A stretch of DNA of 64,000 nucleotides from Pyropia yezoensis (taxonomy: Eukaryota > Rhodophyta > Bangiophyceae > Bangiales > Bangiaceae), in assembly GCA_009829735.1 (NCBI GenBank), contig CM020620.1, positions 13,389,420 through 13,453,419 on the forward strand. Reading direction: 5' to 3'. Below the pieces are notes generated by a model. It did no database searches. It was given only the letters and a program-made list of their open reading frames with translations, and was not told the DNA's origin. This document shows, piece by piece, positions 22,470 to 32,173 of the stretch (positions are counted from its first letter, which is position 1; every line of letters starts with the position of its first letter). The translations under genes were made by a program, and so were the position numbers.

Positions 22470-22787
22470 GAAGTAGGGAACGGGTATATCAAGGAGAACA
22501 CGCAATACAAGCATGGAACAATCAAGGAAATCAAGCACCCGCTCGGGCAACCCTTCTCTCCGCCTCTTCCCTCCTCGCTTCTCCCAAGACCCTCACCCTC
22601 CTTGCCTCCAACTACTACTCCGGCGCGGACGCTGAGCCGCGGGAGTGTCCTCCAGCGCTGCCTCCGCGGCACGACGGGAACCGGAGGAAGACGGATGACG
22701 TAGTGCGGTGGACGCGGTGCATCCCGGTATGACGCCATCGAGTAGTACGGTAGTTGCCGGGGGCTCCCCCGCTCATCCAGATATGCC
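22470..22787 (-). other. 3' internal region of copy C, possible end of its antisense ORF
   Basis: The minus strand is open in more than one frame from the gap edge. One frame gives an Arg/Ser/Ala-rich tail (RRAAEAALEDTP, RPRRSSSWRQGG-stop). By analogy with families 1 and 3 this could be the C terminus of the antisense protein. The evidence is position and composition only. Confidence 0.3.
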
Positions 22788-23287
22788 NNNNNNNNNNNNN
22801 NNNNNNNNNNNNNNNNNNNNNNNNNNNNNNNNNNNNNNNNNNNNNNNNNNNNNNNNNNNNNNNNNNNNNNNNNNNNNNNNNNNNNNNNNNNNNNNNNNNN
22901 NNNNNNNNNNNNNNNNNNNNNNNNNNNNNNNNNNNNNNNNNNNNNNNNNNNNNNNNNNNNNNNNNNNNNNNNNNNNNNNNNNNNNNNNNNNNNNNNNNNN
23001 NNNNNNNNNNNNNNNNNNNNNNNNNNNNNNNNNNNNNNNNNNNNNNNNNNNNNNNNNNNNNNNNNNNNNNNNNNNNNNNNNNNNNNNNNNNNNNNNNNNN
23101 NNNNNNNNNNNNNNNNNNNNNNNNNNNNNNNNNNNNNNNNNNNNNNNNNNNNNNNNNNNNNNNNNNNNNNNNNNNNNNNNNNNNNNNNNNNNNNNNNNNN
23201 NNNNNNNNNNNNNNNNNNNNNNNNNNNNNNNNNNNNNNNNNNNNNNNNNNNNNNNNNNNNNNNNNNNNNNNNNNNNNNNNNNNNNNN
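22788..23287. other. assembly gap of exactly 500 N
   Basis: A run of 500 N; the round number suggests an arbitrary-size scaffold gap. Real distance and orientation across it are unknown. Confidence 0.99.
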
Positions 23288-24950
23288 GGGGCAGACAGCC
23301 ACGACAGCGCCGCGAGGCGGGCGGGGTGGCGGGGTTGGCAAGGGGGGGGGCAGACAGCCAGACAGCGCCAGCGGGGCGGGGGGGTGGCGGGGGTTGGCGG
23401 GGGGTGGCAAGACAGACAGCCTCAACAGCGTCAGCAATGCCGGTGGGGTGGCGGGCTTGGCGGACGCGACGATGCCGGAGGGTGTGGATTGGTGGCGGCG
23501 TTGGCGGCCACAAAAGCGCCGGGGAGGCGGGCGGGGTGGCAGGGATGGTGTGGGGTGGCGGGGCAGACAGCCACGACAGCGCCGCCGAGGCGGGCGGGGT
23601 GGCGGGGTTGGCAAGGGGTGGCGGGGCAGACAGCCACGACAGCGCGGGCGAGGCGGGCGCGGTGGCGGGGTTGGCGGGGGGTGGCAGGACAGACAGCCTC
23701 GACAGCGTCGGCGTTCCCGGCGGGGTGGCGGTGGTGGCGGCCTTAACGATGCCGAAGGGTGTGCGGCGGGGGGCGGCGTAGGCGGCCACAACAGCGTCGG
23801 CGATGCGGGCGGGGTGGCGGGGTTGGTGTGGGGTGGCGGGGCAGACAGCCACGCCAGAGCCGGCGAGGCGGGTCGGGGTGGCGGGGTTGGCGGGGGGTGG
23901 CAGGACAGACAGCCTCGACAGCATCGGCGATGCCCGCGGGGTGGCGGTGGTGGCGGCCTTAACGAAGCCAAAGGGTGTGCGGCGGGGGGCGGCGTAGGCG
24001 GCCACAACAGCGTCGGCGATGCGGGCGGGGTGGCGGGGTTGGTGTGGGGTGGCGGGGCAGGCAGCCACGACAGCGCCGGCGAGGCGGGTCGGGGTGGCGG
24101 GGTTGGCGGGCGGTGGGAGGACAGACAGCCTCGACAGCGTCAGCGTTGCCGGCGGGGTGGCGGTGGTGGCGGCCTTAACGAAGCCAAAGGGTGTGCGGCG
24201 GGGGGCGGCGTAGGCGGCCACAACAGCGTCGGCGATGCGGGCGGGGTGGCGGGGTTGGTGTGGGGTCGCGGGGCAGACAGCCACGCCAGAGCCGGCGAGG
24301 CGGGTCGGGGTGGCGGGGTTGGCGGGGGGTGGCCGGACGGACAGCCTCGACAGCGTCGGCGATGCAGGCGGGGTGGCGGTGTTGGCGGCCGCAACGAAGC
24401 CGAATGGTGTACGGCGGGGAGGCGGCGTTGGCGGCCACAACAGCGTCGGCGAGGCGGGCGGGGTGGCGGGATTGGGGTGGGGTCGCGGAGCAGACAGTCA
24501 CGGCAGCGCCGCGGAGGCGGGCGGGGTGGCGGGGTTGGCGGGGGGTTCCTGGGCAGACAGTTACGACAGCGCCGGCGAGGCGGGAAGGGTGGCGGGGTTG
24601 GCGGGGGGTGGCAAGGCAGACAGCCTCAACAGCCTCGGCGTTGCCGGCGGGGTGGCGGGCTTGGCGGACGCGACGATGCCGGAGGGTGTGGATTGGTGGC
24701 AGCGTTGGCGGCGACAACAGCGCCGGCGAGGCGGGAGGGGTGGCGGGGTTGGTGTGGGGTGGCGGGGCAGACAGCCACGACAGCGCCGGCGAGGCGGGCG
24801 GGGTGGCGGGGTTGGCGGGGGGTGGCGGGGCAGACAGTCACGACAGCGCCGGCGAGGCGGGCGGGGTGGCGGGCTTGCCGGCCGCAACAGTGCCGGAGGG
24901 TGTGGGCGGGGTGGCGGTGTTCGCGGCCGCAACAGCACAAGTGACAAGGG
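23288..24950. repeat. GC-rich minisatellite with a 216-bp higher-order unit
   Basis: Diverged subunits of about 63 bp (core CAGACAGCCACGACAGCGCC then GGCGAGGCGGGCGGGGTGG) are arranged in higher-order units of 216 bp (about 63+63+90), clearest at 23759, 23975 and 24191. All lengths are multiples of three, and several frames on both strands stay open, giving Gly/Ala-rich 72-residue repeats. No domain or start context marks one frame as real. The left edge is the assembly gap. Confidence 0.85.
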
Positions 24951-27900
24951 AGGGGAGGAGAGGGGCGGGAGGAGGGGGCGGGGGGCGGTGTCGGGCGGAG
25001 AGGGAAAGCGGCGCCACCGACGTGGAGGGAACGGGCAGTACGAAGGGCGTCAGCGCTGTCGATGGCGCGGGGCACATGCGCCGGTCGGATGAAGGGTTGG
25101 CGGGGGCGATGGCGAGGGTCTTGGCGGAGAGCAGAGGTGAAGATTGATGTTGGTGGGAGGGCAAAGGTCAACCCCAAACGTGAAAATCGTTCAGGAAGTA
25201 GCGCATCGCCAACCGCTCCTCCCGAGGGGCTGACATGGCAGCGGGCTCGGCCTGAAGACCGCAGCGACTCATGAGGTCCTGAAAGTCAGGTACAACGTGG
25301 ACTACGCGCCGTATTGACTGGAGCGGCACCACCCCCAGGCAAACGTCCTGTTGTCCCCGAGGGACGTGCCAAGCGAGCCGCGTGCAGCCGCGAGCTACCA
25401 GAGGACAGCGGGGTACGGCCGCGACGACTTCCATATCTGCCAGTACAGCAACATCCCCACCCAGGAGCCGCACGATAGCCCTCACCTCATCGACGGACAC
25501 TACCGAGTTGTCAGCCGTGGGATTGTACAGCACGGTGTCGTACCAAGGGCTGCCGCCCAAAGACTGCGAAGCGTGCAGCAATTGCTGCGCCGTAGTTCCG
25601 TTGTCGAAGCGCGCCAAGAACGGCGCACGCGACGCGATGCGCACGCGGTGTTCACCCCCAAGCCCCAGGGCGGTCTCAATACCTGCCAATCCATCAACGA
25701 GAGCAAGACGTGACAGCGGCACCAATGGCAGGTGATACGCCATTCTTCGAAGGAGATCCTGACCAGAAATGCCAGGGGATGCCTCCTCGCTCTCGCTCGC
25801 ATCAGAGTGGTCGTCATAGTCGCTTATCGCACCGCCACGGCCCGCAGTGTCCGCCGCGGCCGACTCTTCGCTGGCACCCCCAGTGCCGCCTGTGCCTGCG
25901 GCCGCTTCATTACACTCAGCAATGCGTTGTAGGAGGGTGCGCGAGCCCTGTGCCTGAACAACGAGTTGCGACATGAAGTCATCCAAGTCCCTGCTTGTCC
26001 GGGCATAGGACGGCTTGTCTTCCTTGTGCGAAATCTCGTTTGTGGCCGCGTTCCCGTTCACAATGTTGCCGTGCATCCGAATGGCATCCAGCACGTGACA
26101 CATCAACTTGTGCACCTTAATGCTGTGCTGCTGCCCCAGGATTGGTGTGACGTACTTGACGATGAACCGCTCCGCGCGATCTGCGATGGCTCTGCCGACG
26201 CCCAGCGTCATTGTTGGCGGGGCCGTAGAGCGAACTGACCCCGTCAGCTCCCCATGCAGCACGGCAAACTCAGCAAACATGGCAGTAATTGCCTCGTCGA
26301 TGGGGATGTCACCCCAGACGGCGCGGTACGCCGGCCAGTCATATGCAACAGTCTTGGTCTTCTCATGCTGGGGCTGGGCAGTGTTGCTGCCCGCGTCTGC
26401 GCCTGCTCCGCGTTCCGCCACGTCCCCACCGGAATCGCCGCCAGCCGCAGACGCGACGTTTCCCTGATCGGGGATTGCAAGGCGACGGCCCGCGTCTGCG
26501 CCTGTCCCACGGCCCACCCCACCTGCCGCTTCCGCACCCGAGTCTCCGCCAGAGGTTCCGCCTAACTCGCCAAGGGTCGTTCCGTTCACTGCAGTACCGA
26601 GGGCTGGAGCTCCCCTAAGAGGTCGCCAAAGACCGGCCACCGTAAATGCGGTTGTAGCCACTCCTTCTCGTTGATGCTTGCCCGTGTATACGGACTGCGT
26701 CTCGTCAGCTTTGACAAAGAATCTGTGCAAGGAAGGGGACAAACCACAAAGCAAGCAAGCGGGAATGTGGAAGAGCACCACAACCGCGAGCAGAGTGTGA
26801 GAAACTTGGCAATAAGCTGGACGGCAAAAGAGAATGGGGGGATACAGCTGTAAAAGATGCGAGAGAGAAGATATTACACAGGATATGAGAGGCGGACATA
26901 CCCTGGAGGGATTCTGCATGCGGCGCTGCGTCGTCCCAGGTGCAACAGCCTGGAATTGGTGATGCGACGCGTGGCAGCATAGGAGCCGGCGAAAGGCACG
27001 TCCCCGTGGCATATCCGTGGGAACATCTCGACCAGCTTCTGCGCCAAAATTCTGGTTACGCCGAGGTCAAGAACCTACGCAAACGGGAAGGCGAGCGATA
27101 GAGAAGAACAACCACAATACATTATGCATTGAGGATGGTGAGTCACACAGCCGGCACGACGACCACCCTCGCGTTGATATGGAATCCCCCCTACGATCCC
27201 CTCTCTCACTACACAAGACTCTTCCCACACCCGCGTGAGCATGTCAAGAAAACGTACGTGCAGTGCGTCAAAGCCAATCATCTTGTAGAGGAGATAGGAA
27301 GGGGTTGAGAGTCCGGCCATACCAGCGAGGGCGGGAACAAACCCGGTTAGGCTGTGATCGACCTGTAGCGTCTGATCCGCTGCCGCTCGATGTTGTGCTG
27401 CCTGAGGAAGGATACTTCTAGCTGGTGTTCCAATATCTCGACAACGTTGCGCTCTCTGGCGGTGAGTGCTGTAGCGGAACCAAACACTTCCACCCTGACG
27501 TCGCACGTGGTACACGGCCGCTGGCACTTGCCTGCCCGTAGACACAAAACAGAGCGCTCCTCCGGCTGGTCACACACGTACAGTAGCACCCGGGGAAATG
27601 CCGTCAACATCTGGTCGCCGACAAGCGTCTCGACGCCAACGTGGCTCGCCGCGATGGCGGTGCGCATGCAGGCGTACGAAGCTCTCTGTAGGATGCCGCA
27701 TCGACGAAGGCGGGACCGGTCGTCTGCGGCCGTCTCTGTCAGCTTCCGGACCAGTGGGATGTATGCGACGGTGACCCAGGTCACGTCGCTGGACACGTCG
27801 TTGATCATCCTGACGCGCACAGGGTACAGTTTGTGGGCTGATAGTGGAGGCAGATGGCGAGTACAACCATGTGATGGGACAAAAATCGCTTACATGGCAT

Positions 27901-28401
27901 GAAAGAGGAGCACGTGTCAGCAGAAGCTTCAACAACAAAGCGAGACAACAAGCAAAAGGGGGGAAACAGCCCAACATGGGCAAACACACGGCCACCCTCG
28001 ATAATCTAGCCGTAACGCACCCCCAGACCAGGACAGCTGGCTTGAGTCGCTGTATAAGTGCAGTCCGAGTACATAGGCACGGACTCCAAGCGCATCATGG
28101 ACATCCTTCTCGCACAGCCGGATCGCGTCGCCTTCCATTGGCGACGCACGGCGATCCGTCGGCGCGGCTGGTCCGTCCTAACCGCTCCAGGGCGCCAAGC
28201 GCTTGGTCTCCCTCAACATCTTCAGTACCGTCTTCAGCACTGGACGGTAGTAGGCCTCGTATTCAACCCCACCCTCCTTGATGCGCACCTTGAGCCAGCC
28301 AGCATCCAATGCCGCGTCGTCCAGGTCGTCGCGCAATGCGTTCACAAAAGCGGTAGGCGATGGGAACACGGCGCGTAGTGAAAAGTCCTCAGATGAGTCC
28401 A

Positions 28402-28765
28402 TGTAGCACAATAGGGTATCCGCTGCACGTCCACTCTCAGGGAACACTCGCCAGGGGGGATCGGCACCAACGTCACCGGGAGGCCAAGGTTGCTGTCCTT
28501 GGAGCGCAAGCCACGGGACCAAGATGGGAGCCCAAATGGGAGGGGTTTGTTGTTCTGCCTTGGCCGGCGGTGGATTCGCCGCCGGCCCCCTCGTTATGAA
28601 CCCTCGGAGACACTACTAACTACCCTCCACCCCAAGATGCAAGTCCCTCTGGTCATACGTAACTTATAGATACCGTGACCAGTACGGACTCTCAAATTGA
28701 AAGCCAAGGATTAGAAGTAGCCCTCCTAATATTAGGGTCACAATACGGCCGACCATATTGCTACA
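28402..28765 (-). repeat. 3' LTR of copy B
   Basis: 364 bp, TGTAGCA...TGCTACA. Directly inside it (28766-28780) the minus strand reads TCTAAGGGGGGGATA, a polypurine tract. Confidence 0.95.
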
Positions 28766-28780
28766 TATCCCCCCCTTAGA
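28766..28780 (-). promoter_or_regulatory. polypurine tract of copy B
   Basis: The minus strand TCTAAGGGGGGGATA is immediately upstream of the 3' LTR, the expected plus-strand primer position. A similar tract (CTAGGGAGGGGGCTA) adjoins the reversed family 2 LTR at 58453. Confidence 0.7.
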
Positions 28781-29353
28781 TTCGGCCCGTCCTCGGGTCG
28801 AGTTGCATTCGGGTTACCGAATGTAAGTGGGTCGCGTGACCGTTTACCAGTCGGGTGGGGCTTTGCGCCCTGTCGCGACAGACACCCCTTTTCGAGGTTG
28901 TCTGAGGGGGGTGCCCCCCTTTGTGTGGTACACACACGATCCGTTTTCCGGACCGTTAAATTCCCGATGCGGGTTTATGTTCACGACCCCCCCCTCCGAG
29001 GGGTGGTGCAAGCGGATCCGCCACCAGGTGTCTGGTGGTATGGGGGCCCCTCTCGTGAGACGATTGAGTGGGTGGCGGGGGTTGCCCGCGTTGCGTGGGG
29101 GGCGGTTGGGAGTGACCCCCCTTGGTTACCCCGTGTGGGGGCGCGTGGCCCCGATCCAGGTGCCTGGGTGGAGCGCCCTCGTAGCTCGGCTGGCACGGGT
29201 CGTCCCGCGCTACCGTATCGCTCGTGTCGAGCTGTGTGGTTATAAGCGCGGGTGCCCGCGCTTCCCAGGCTCGTCCGCGCGAGCGTTCCTCGTACCGGGT
29301 CGAGCCGGTTGCGGCTTTCTGGCACGGGACGCCCCTGCTACCCCGGTTTCACC

Positions 29354-30337
29354 ATGTCGGACCCCCAGGTACCCGGGGGCGAGGACGACCTCCTGCTTGA
29401 GGAGGAGGAAGTGGTGATGGTGGACGACGTTGCCGTCTCTGCCACCGCTGCCGAGTGCTTCTTGGCGAGCTCGTCCGAAGACGAGGGCGACCGGGTAACC
29501 GTCCGCGTGGCCCCGGAAGGTGCGCCGGGCGGTTTGTCGTCCGTGTGCAGCGGCACGACGGCTCCGTCGGGTGGCGGGCAACCGCGCGTAGCGGCTGCCT
29601 CTACCCCTACTCCTCCGGCGGCCCGGATGGCTCCTGTCGCCGGTGCCGGCGCGGCTCTACCTCAAGACGCCGTCGCCGGCGTGTCGGATGGTCGTGGCGG
29701 CACCCCGGCCGGGACGGCGGGTCAAGACGGCGCGGGTGCCCGCCCGGTTGGTGTATCCGCGGCGGCGGGTAACGGGTCTACCCCTGCTGCCCCCGTGGTG
29801 CCCACGTCGGGCCCGGGTGGCGGCGATGCTCTGCCCGCGGTGCCGCGGACGCTTGGTGGTCAAGAAAAGTCTACCCCGATGGCAGTGGACTCCGGGAGCT
29901 ACTCCGGGCGGGCGCCCGCCCTTCTTCTTCCTCCTCGGCCCCGTGCACCTCCGGCACCGGCCCATCTGCCGGTGGGGCATCCCCCGGCGCCCCCGACTAT
30001 TCCTGGTCCTGCCCGGGTTGCCCCGTTGGGTGGCGGCGTCGCCGTGGCGGCGAGTCAACCCGCCATGTCGATGTCCGACTTGGTGGCTCGGGTTCGAGGC
30101 ATGACTGTGCAAGAGTCGATGGAGTCCGCTGGGCGGATGCGGGTGGACTTCCACCAGCCGCGTCTCCCTGGAGAGACCTCCAGGTGCGTCAAGGTGGACC
30201 CGAGTTGGGAGCGGGAGTTGGTGCGGCTGGTCAACCAGCCGAACGCGGTCCGAGTGGAGCATCATTGGATCCTGAGCCAGCCGGACGACCGGCATGCGCA
30301 GCTCTGGCGCACCCGGATTGGGCGGGGTGAGGTCTAA
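29354..30337 (+). CDS. family 1 antisense ORF 1, copy B
   Basis: 327 codons plus stop from ATG 29354, which sits in a good start context (CACCATGTCG). The frame is open further upstream without ATG. The N terminus is acidic (DDLLLEEEEVVMVDD), the middle is Pro/Ala/Gly-rich, and the last 80 residues are more ordered (MSMSDLVARVRGMTVQESME, then VKVDPSWERELVRLVNQ). No known domain is recognised. It is transcribed against gag-pol, starts about 590 bp from the 3' LTR, and continues in the same frame as ORF 2 after two TAA codons (30335 and 30395). The two may be one gene broken by stops or joined by an intron that I could not place. Confidence 0.6.
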   Translation: MSDPQVPGGEDDLLLEEEEVVMVDDVAVSATAAECFLASSSEDEGDRVTVRVAPEGAPGGLSSVCSGTTAPSGGGQPRVAAASTPTPPAARMAPVAGAGAALPQDAVAGVSDGRGGTPAGTAGQDGAGARPVGVSAAAGNGSTPAAPVVPTSGPGGGDALPAVPRTLGGQEKSTPMAVDSGSYSGRAPALLLPPRPRAPPAPAHLPVGHPPAPPTIPGPARVAPLGGGVAVAASQPAMSMSDLVARVRGMTVQESMESAGRMRVDFHQPRLPGETSRCVKVDPSWERELVRLVNQPNAVRVEHHWILSQPDDRHAQLWRTRIGRGEV

Positions 30338-30397
30338 CTCGACTCCGCCTTCGGGATATGCGACTTGATTGCCCCCGCGTTGCCGCGGGAGGTTTAA

Positions 30398-31723
30398 TAT
30401 CCGGCTAGTGCTCGGGGGATTGCGGCGGCGGCGGAGCCGGTTGCGTTTGGGGAGACGGTGGGTGATACCGGCCGGTATCCCGGCTTTGAGTACTTCCCGG
30501 GGGTATCCCCGTATCTGACGTTGACGGCTCCGTACCCGCCTATGGCGGGGTTGAAGTCAGCGTCGAGCTGGCGACGCAACCATGGTGTCATGGTGGATGC
30601 GTTCCGCACCGATATAACGTGTGCGTTGCAGACCGGTAACGGTCGTGCGCCGGTGTACACTGCCGTGCGCCCGCCTCTGTGGCAGGAGGGGTACGAACCC
30701 GCCCCTGCTTTCCGGTTTGACACCGGCTCCTGCCTCCGATACTTCGGGAGTGTGTTGGCCCCCCGGCCGGTCCACCCGTTGCAGGGTACCTTCACCCTTG
30801 AGGTTACCCTCGGGCAGGCTTCCTCCGTCTTGCTGTCCGTCCGCCGGCAGGGGCGCCTGTTTCATCTTCCGACGGGTGTCCGTCGGCACATCGCGCAGTT
30901 GGGCGTGGACATGATAGCCGCCAAGACCGGGTTGGCCCGTGAGTTCGAGGCCCTGCTGGCTGTTCACGATGCCGTGAACTGGGCTGGGGTGTTGGCCCTT
31001 CCCCCGTACCGGGATCCGCAGGCTGGGGCTTCCCCCTTGCCTCGTCACTCGTTGCGTATCCGGCGTATTCAGCCGGGTGAGCCCAATTGCCATGGGTGGG
31101 CGTCCACCGAGGCTGTTGCTGACCTGGGTATTCCCATGGTTATCCATGACCCTCTTCAGGTCCTTGCCCCGTGGTTCGGTAACCCGATACCGGCGGCGGT
31201 TGGCCGTCGTCCCCGAGAGTGGGGCTCTGCGGGTGGGGAGCGTGAGGTGTCCCGTCGTCGGGCCGAGCCCCGCCTGGTTTACGGTGGGGCCCCTTCAGTA
31301 GGGTCCTACCGGGCCTCGTATCAGGTGCCACCGGCTCCGGTAGTAGCCGTGTCGGCTCCTGTGGCTCCTCTGGCTGCGCCAGTGTCACCTCCCGCCCCTG
31401 TCATGCGTGCCGGGGGTCCCCGGCTCTGGTATGAGGGCGTTGACGCCCTTGTTGCCCGCGCAATGCGGGAGGGTCTCTCTGTTAGCTGGGGGGATATCCC
31501 CCCAGGTGCTGCGCTGGTTGGGTCAGCGCGTCGCTTCGGTGGCGTGCTTGACCGCCTCCAGACCGCTCTGGAGGACGTGGAGGCTGGCCGCAGCACCCTC
31601 GTTCAGCTATGCACCGAGGTAACTCGGGTGATTGACCGTCGTGAGATTGCCGACCGGTGGAGCATGGAGGTATACGCGCTTACGCGTGAGTGGCCTCCCT
31701 CGGGCAGTGGGTCTACCCTCTGA
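30398..31723 (+). CDS. family 1 antisense ORF 2, copy B
   Basis: Open from 30398 to the stop at 31721-31723 (about 441 codons); the first ATG is at 30542, so the true start is unclear. It contains structured-looking segments: YPGFEYFPGVSPYLTL, then RRQGRLFHLP followed by a helix-like stretch and AVNWAGVL. It ends with Pro-rich linker DNA and a helical C terminus (LQTALEDVEAGRSTLVQL). The RRQGRLFHLP...W region resembles RRGMLWHLP...EWESI of the family 3 antisense protein (about residue 268), suggesting distant homology. Function is unknown; a Gag-like, RNA-binding or regulatory role is possible but unproven. Confidence 0.6.
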   Translation, partial: YPASARGIAAAAEPVAFGETVGDTGRYPGFEYFPGVSPYLTLTAPYPPMAGLKSASSWRRNHGVMVDAFRTDITCALQTGNGRAPVYTAVRPPLWQEGYEPAPAFRFDTGSCLRYFGSVLAPRPVHPLQGTFTLEVTLGQASSVLLSVRRQGRLFHLPTGVRRHIAQLGVDMIAAKTGLAREFEALLAVHDAVNWAGVLALPPYRDPQAGASPLPRHSLRIRRIQPGEPNCHGWASTEAVADLGIPMVIHDPLQVLAPWFGNPIPAAVGRRPREWGSAGGEREVSRRRAEPRLVYGGAPSVGSYRASYQVPPAPVVAVSAPVAPLAAPVSPPAPVMRAGGPRLWYEGVDALVARAMREGLSVSWGDIPPGAALVGSARRFGGVLDRLQTALEDVEAGRSTLVQLCTEVTRVIDRREIADRWSMEVYALTREWPPSGSGSTL

Positions 31724-32173
31724 GGAGTGCTATTGTTTGTGAGGGAGAGGGCCCCGGTGACCCTTATGGTGGCCGGGTATTAGTGAGTATAAACTCATCC
31801 CCCGCTGGGGCGTTTGCATGATACCAGTGCCTGCCATTGGGGAGTACCCCGTCTGACTTAGTCGTGGCTTGCCTCGGTTCTTTCCCGCATCCCCCAACCC
31901 ATCCTGGTTGGTTATTACTCATGAAGGTCAACCTTCTTGGTCCGTCACTTGCCTCCTGGCTGAAGGTTTACCTTGGTGTAAGCCTTAGGTTACTTTGAGA
32001 TTATCGGAGTTAGTCATCTCCTTCAAGTAAGCTTGTAAAAGTCAGTAGCTTACTTAGTTTGCCTAAGTCCGCTCCAACTTAGTGAACATAAGTCTTGACG
32101 AGTCCATGTGACACCCTACTTAGTAGAAATAAGCCTCACCCCCCAACAGCCGAAGTCGGTGTCGGTTGGGTTG
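31724..32173. other. spacer between convergent antisense ORF 2 and pol of copy B
   Basis: 450 bp, less GC-rich than its surroundings, with several ACTTAG/CTAAG/TAAGC motifs in both orientations (densest 31970-32130). It probably holds the ends of the two convergent transcripts. No ORF. Confidence 0.5.

Larger units (their letters stand above)
15839..22787 (+). mobile_element. Ty3/Gypsy family 2, copy C (3' end lost in the gap)
   Basis: The 5' LTR (15839-16409) is followed by the primer-binding site, gag, protease, RT, RNase H, integrase and a chromodomain on the plus strand. Sequence continues 318 bp past the chromodomain stop into a run of 500 N. The left flank carries target site GCAGC (15834-15838). 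The matching 3' LTR is not at the expected place; a nearly identical LTR (about four differences by eye over 571 bp) with the same flanking 5-mer lies inverted at 57882-58452. Defects: TAG in the protease-RT linker (18916), catalytic Glu to Lys in integrase, and a chromodomain in a different frame. Confidence 0.88.

Noticed and set aside
22316..24440. Long minus-strand Pro/Ala-rich open frames across the gap and minisatellite
   Set aside because: They run through 500 N and arise from the GC-rich repeat; no start context, domain or codon bias.
23288..24950. CRISPR-like array
   Set aside because: Repeats are contiguous and similar throughout, without unique spacers, and the genome is eukaryotic.
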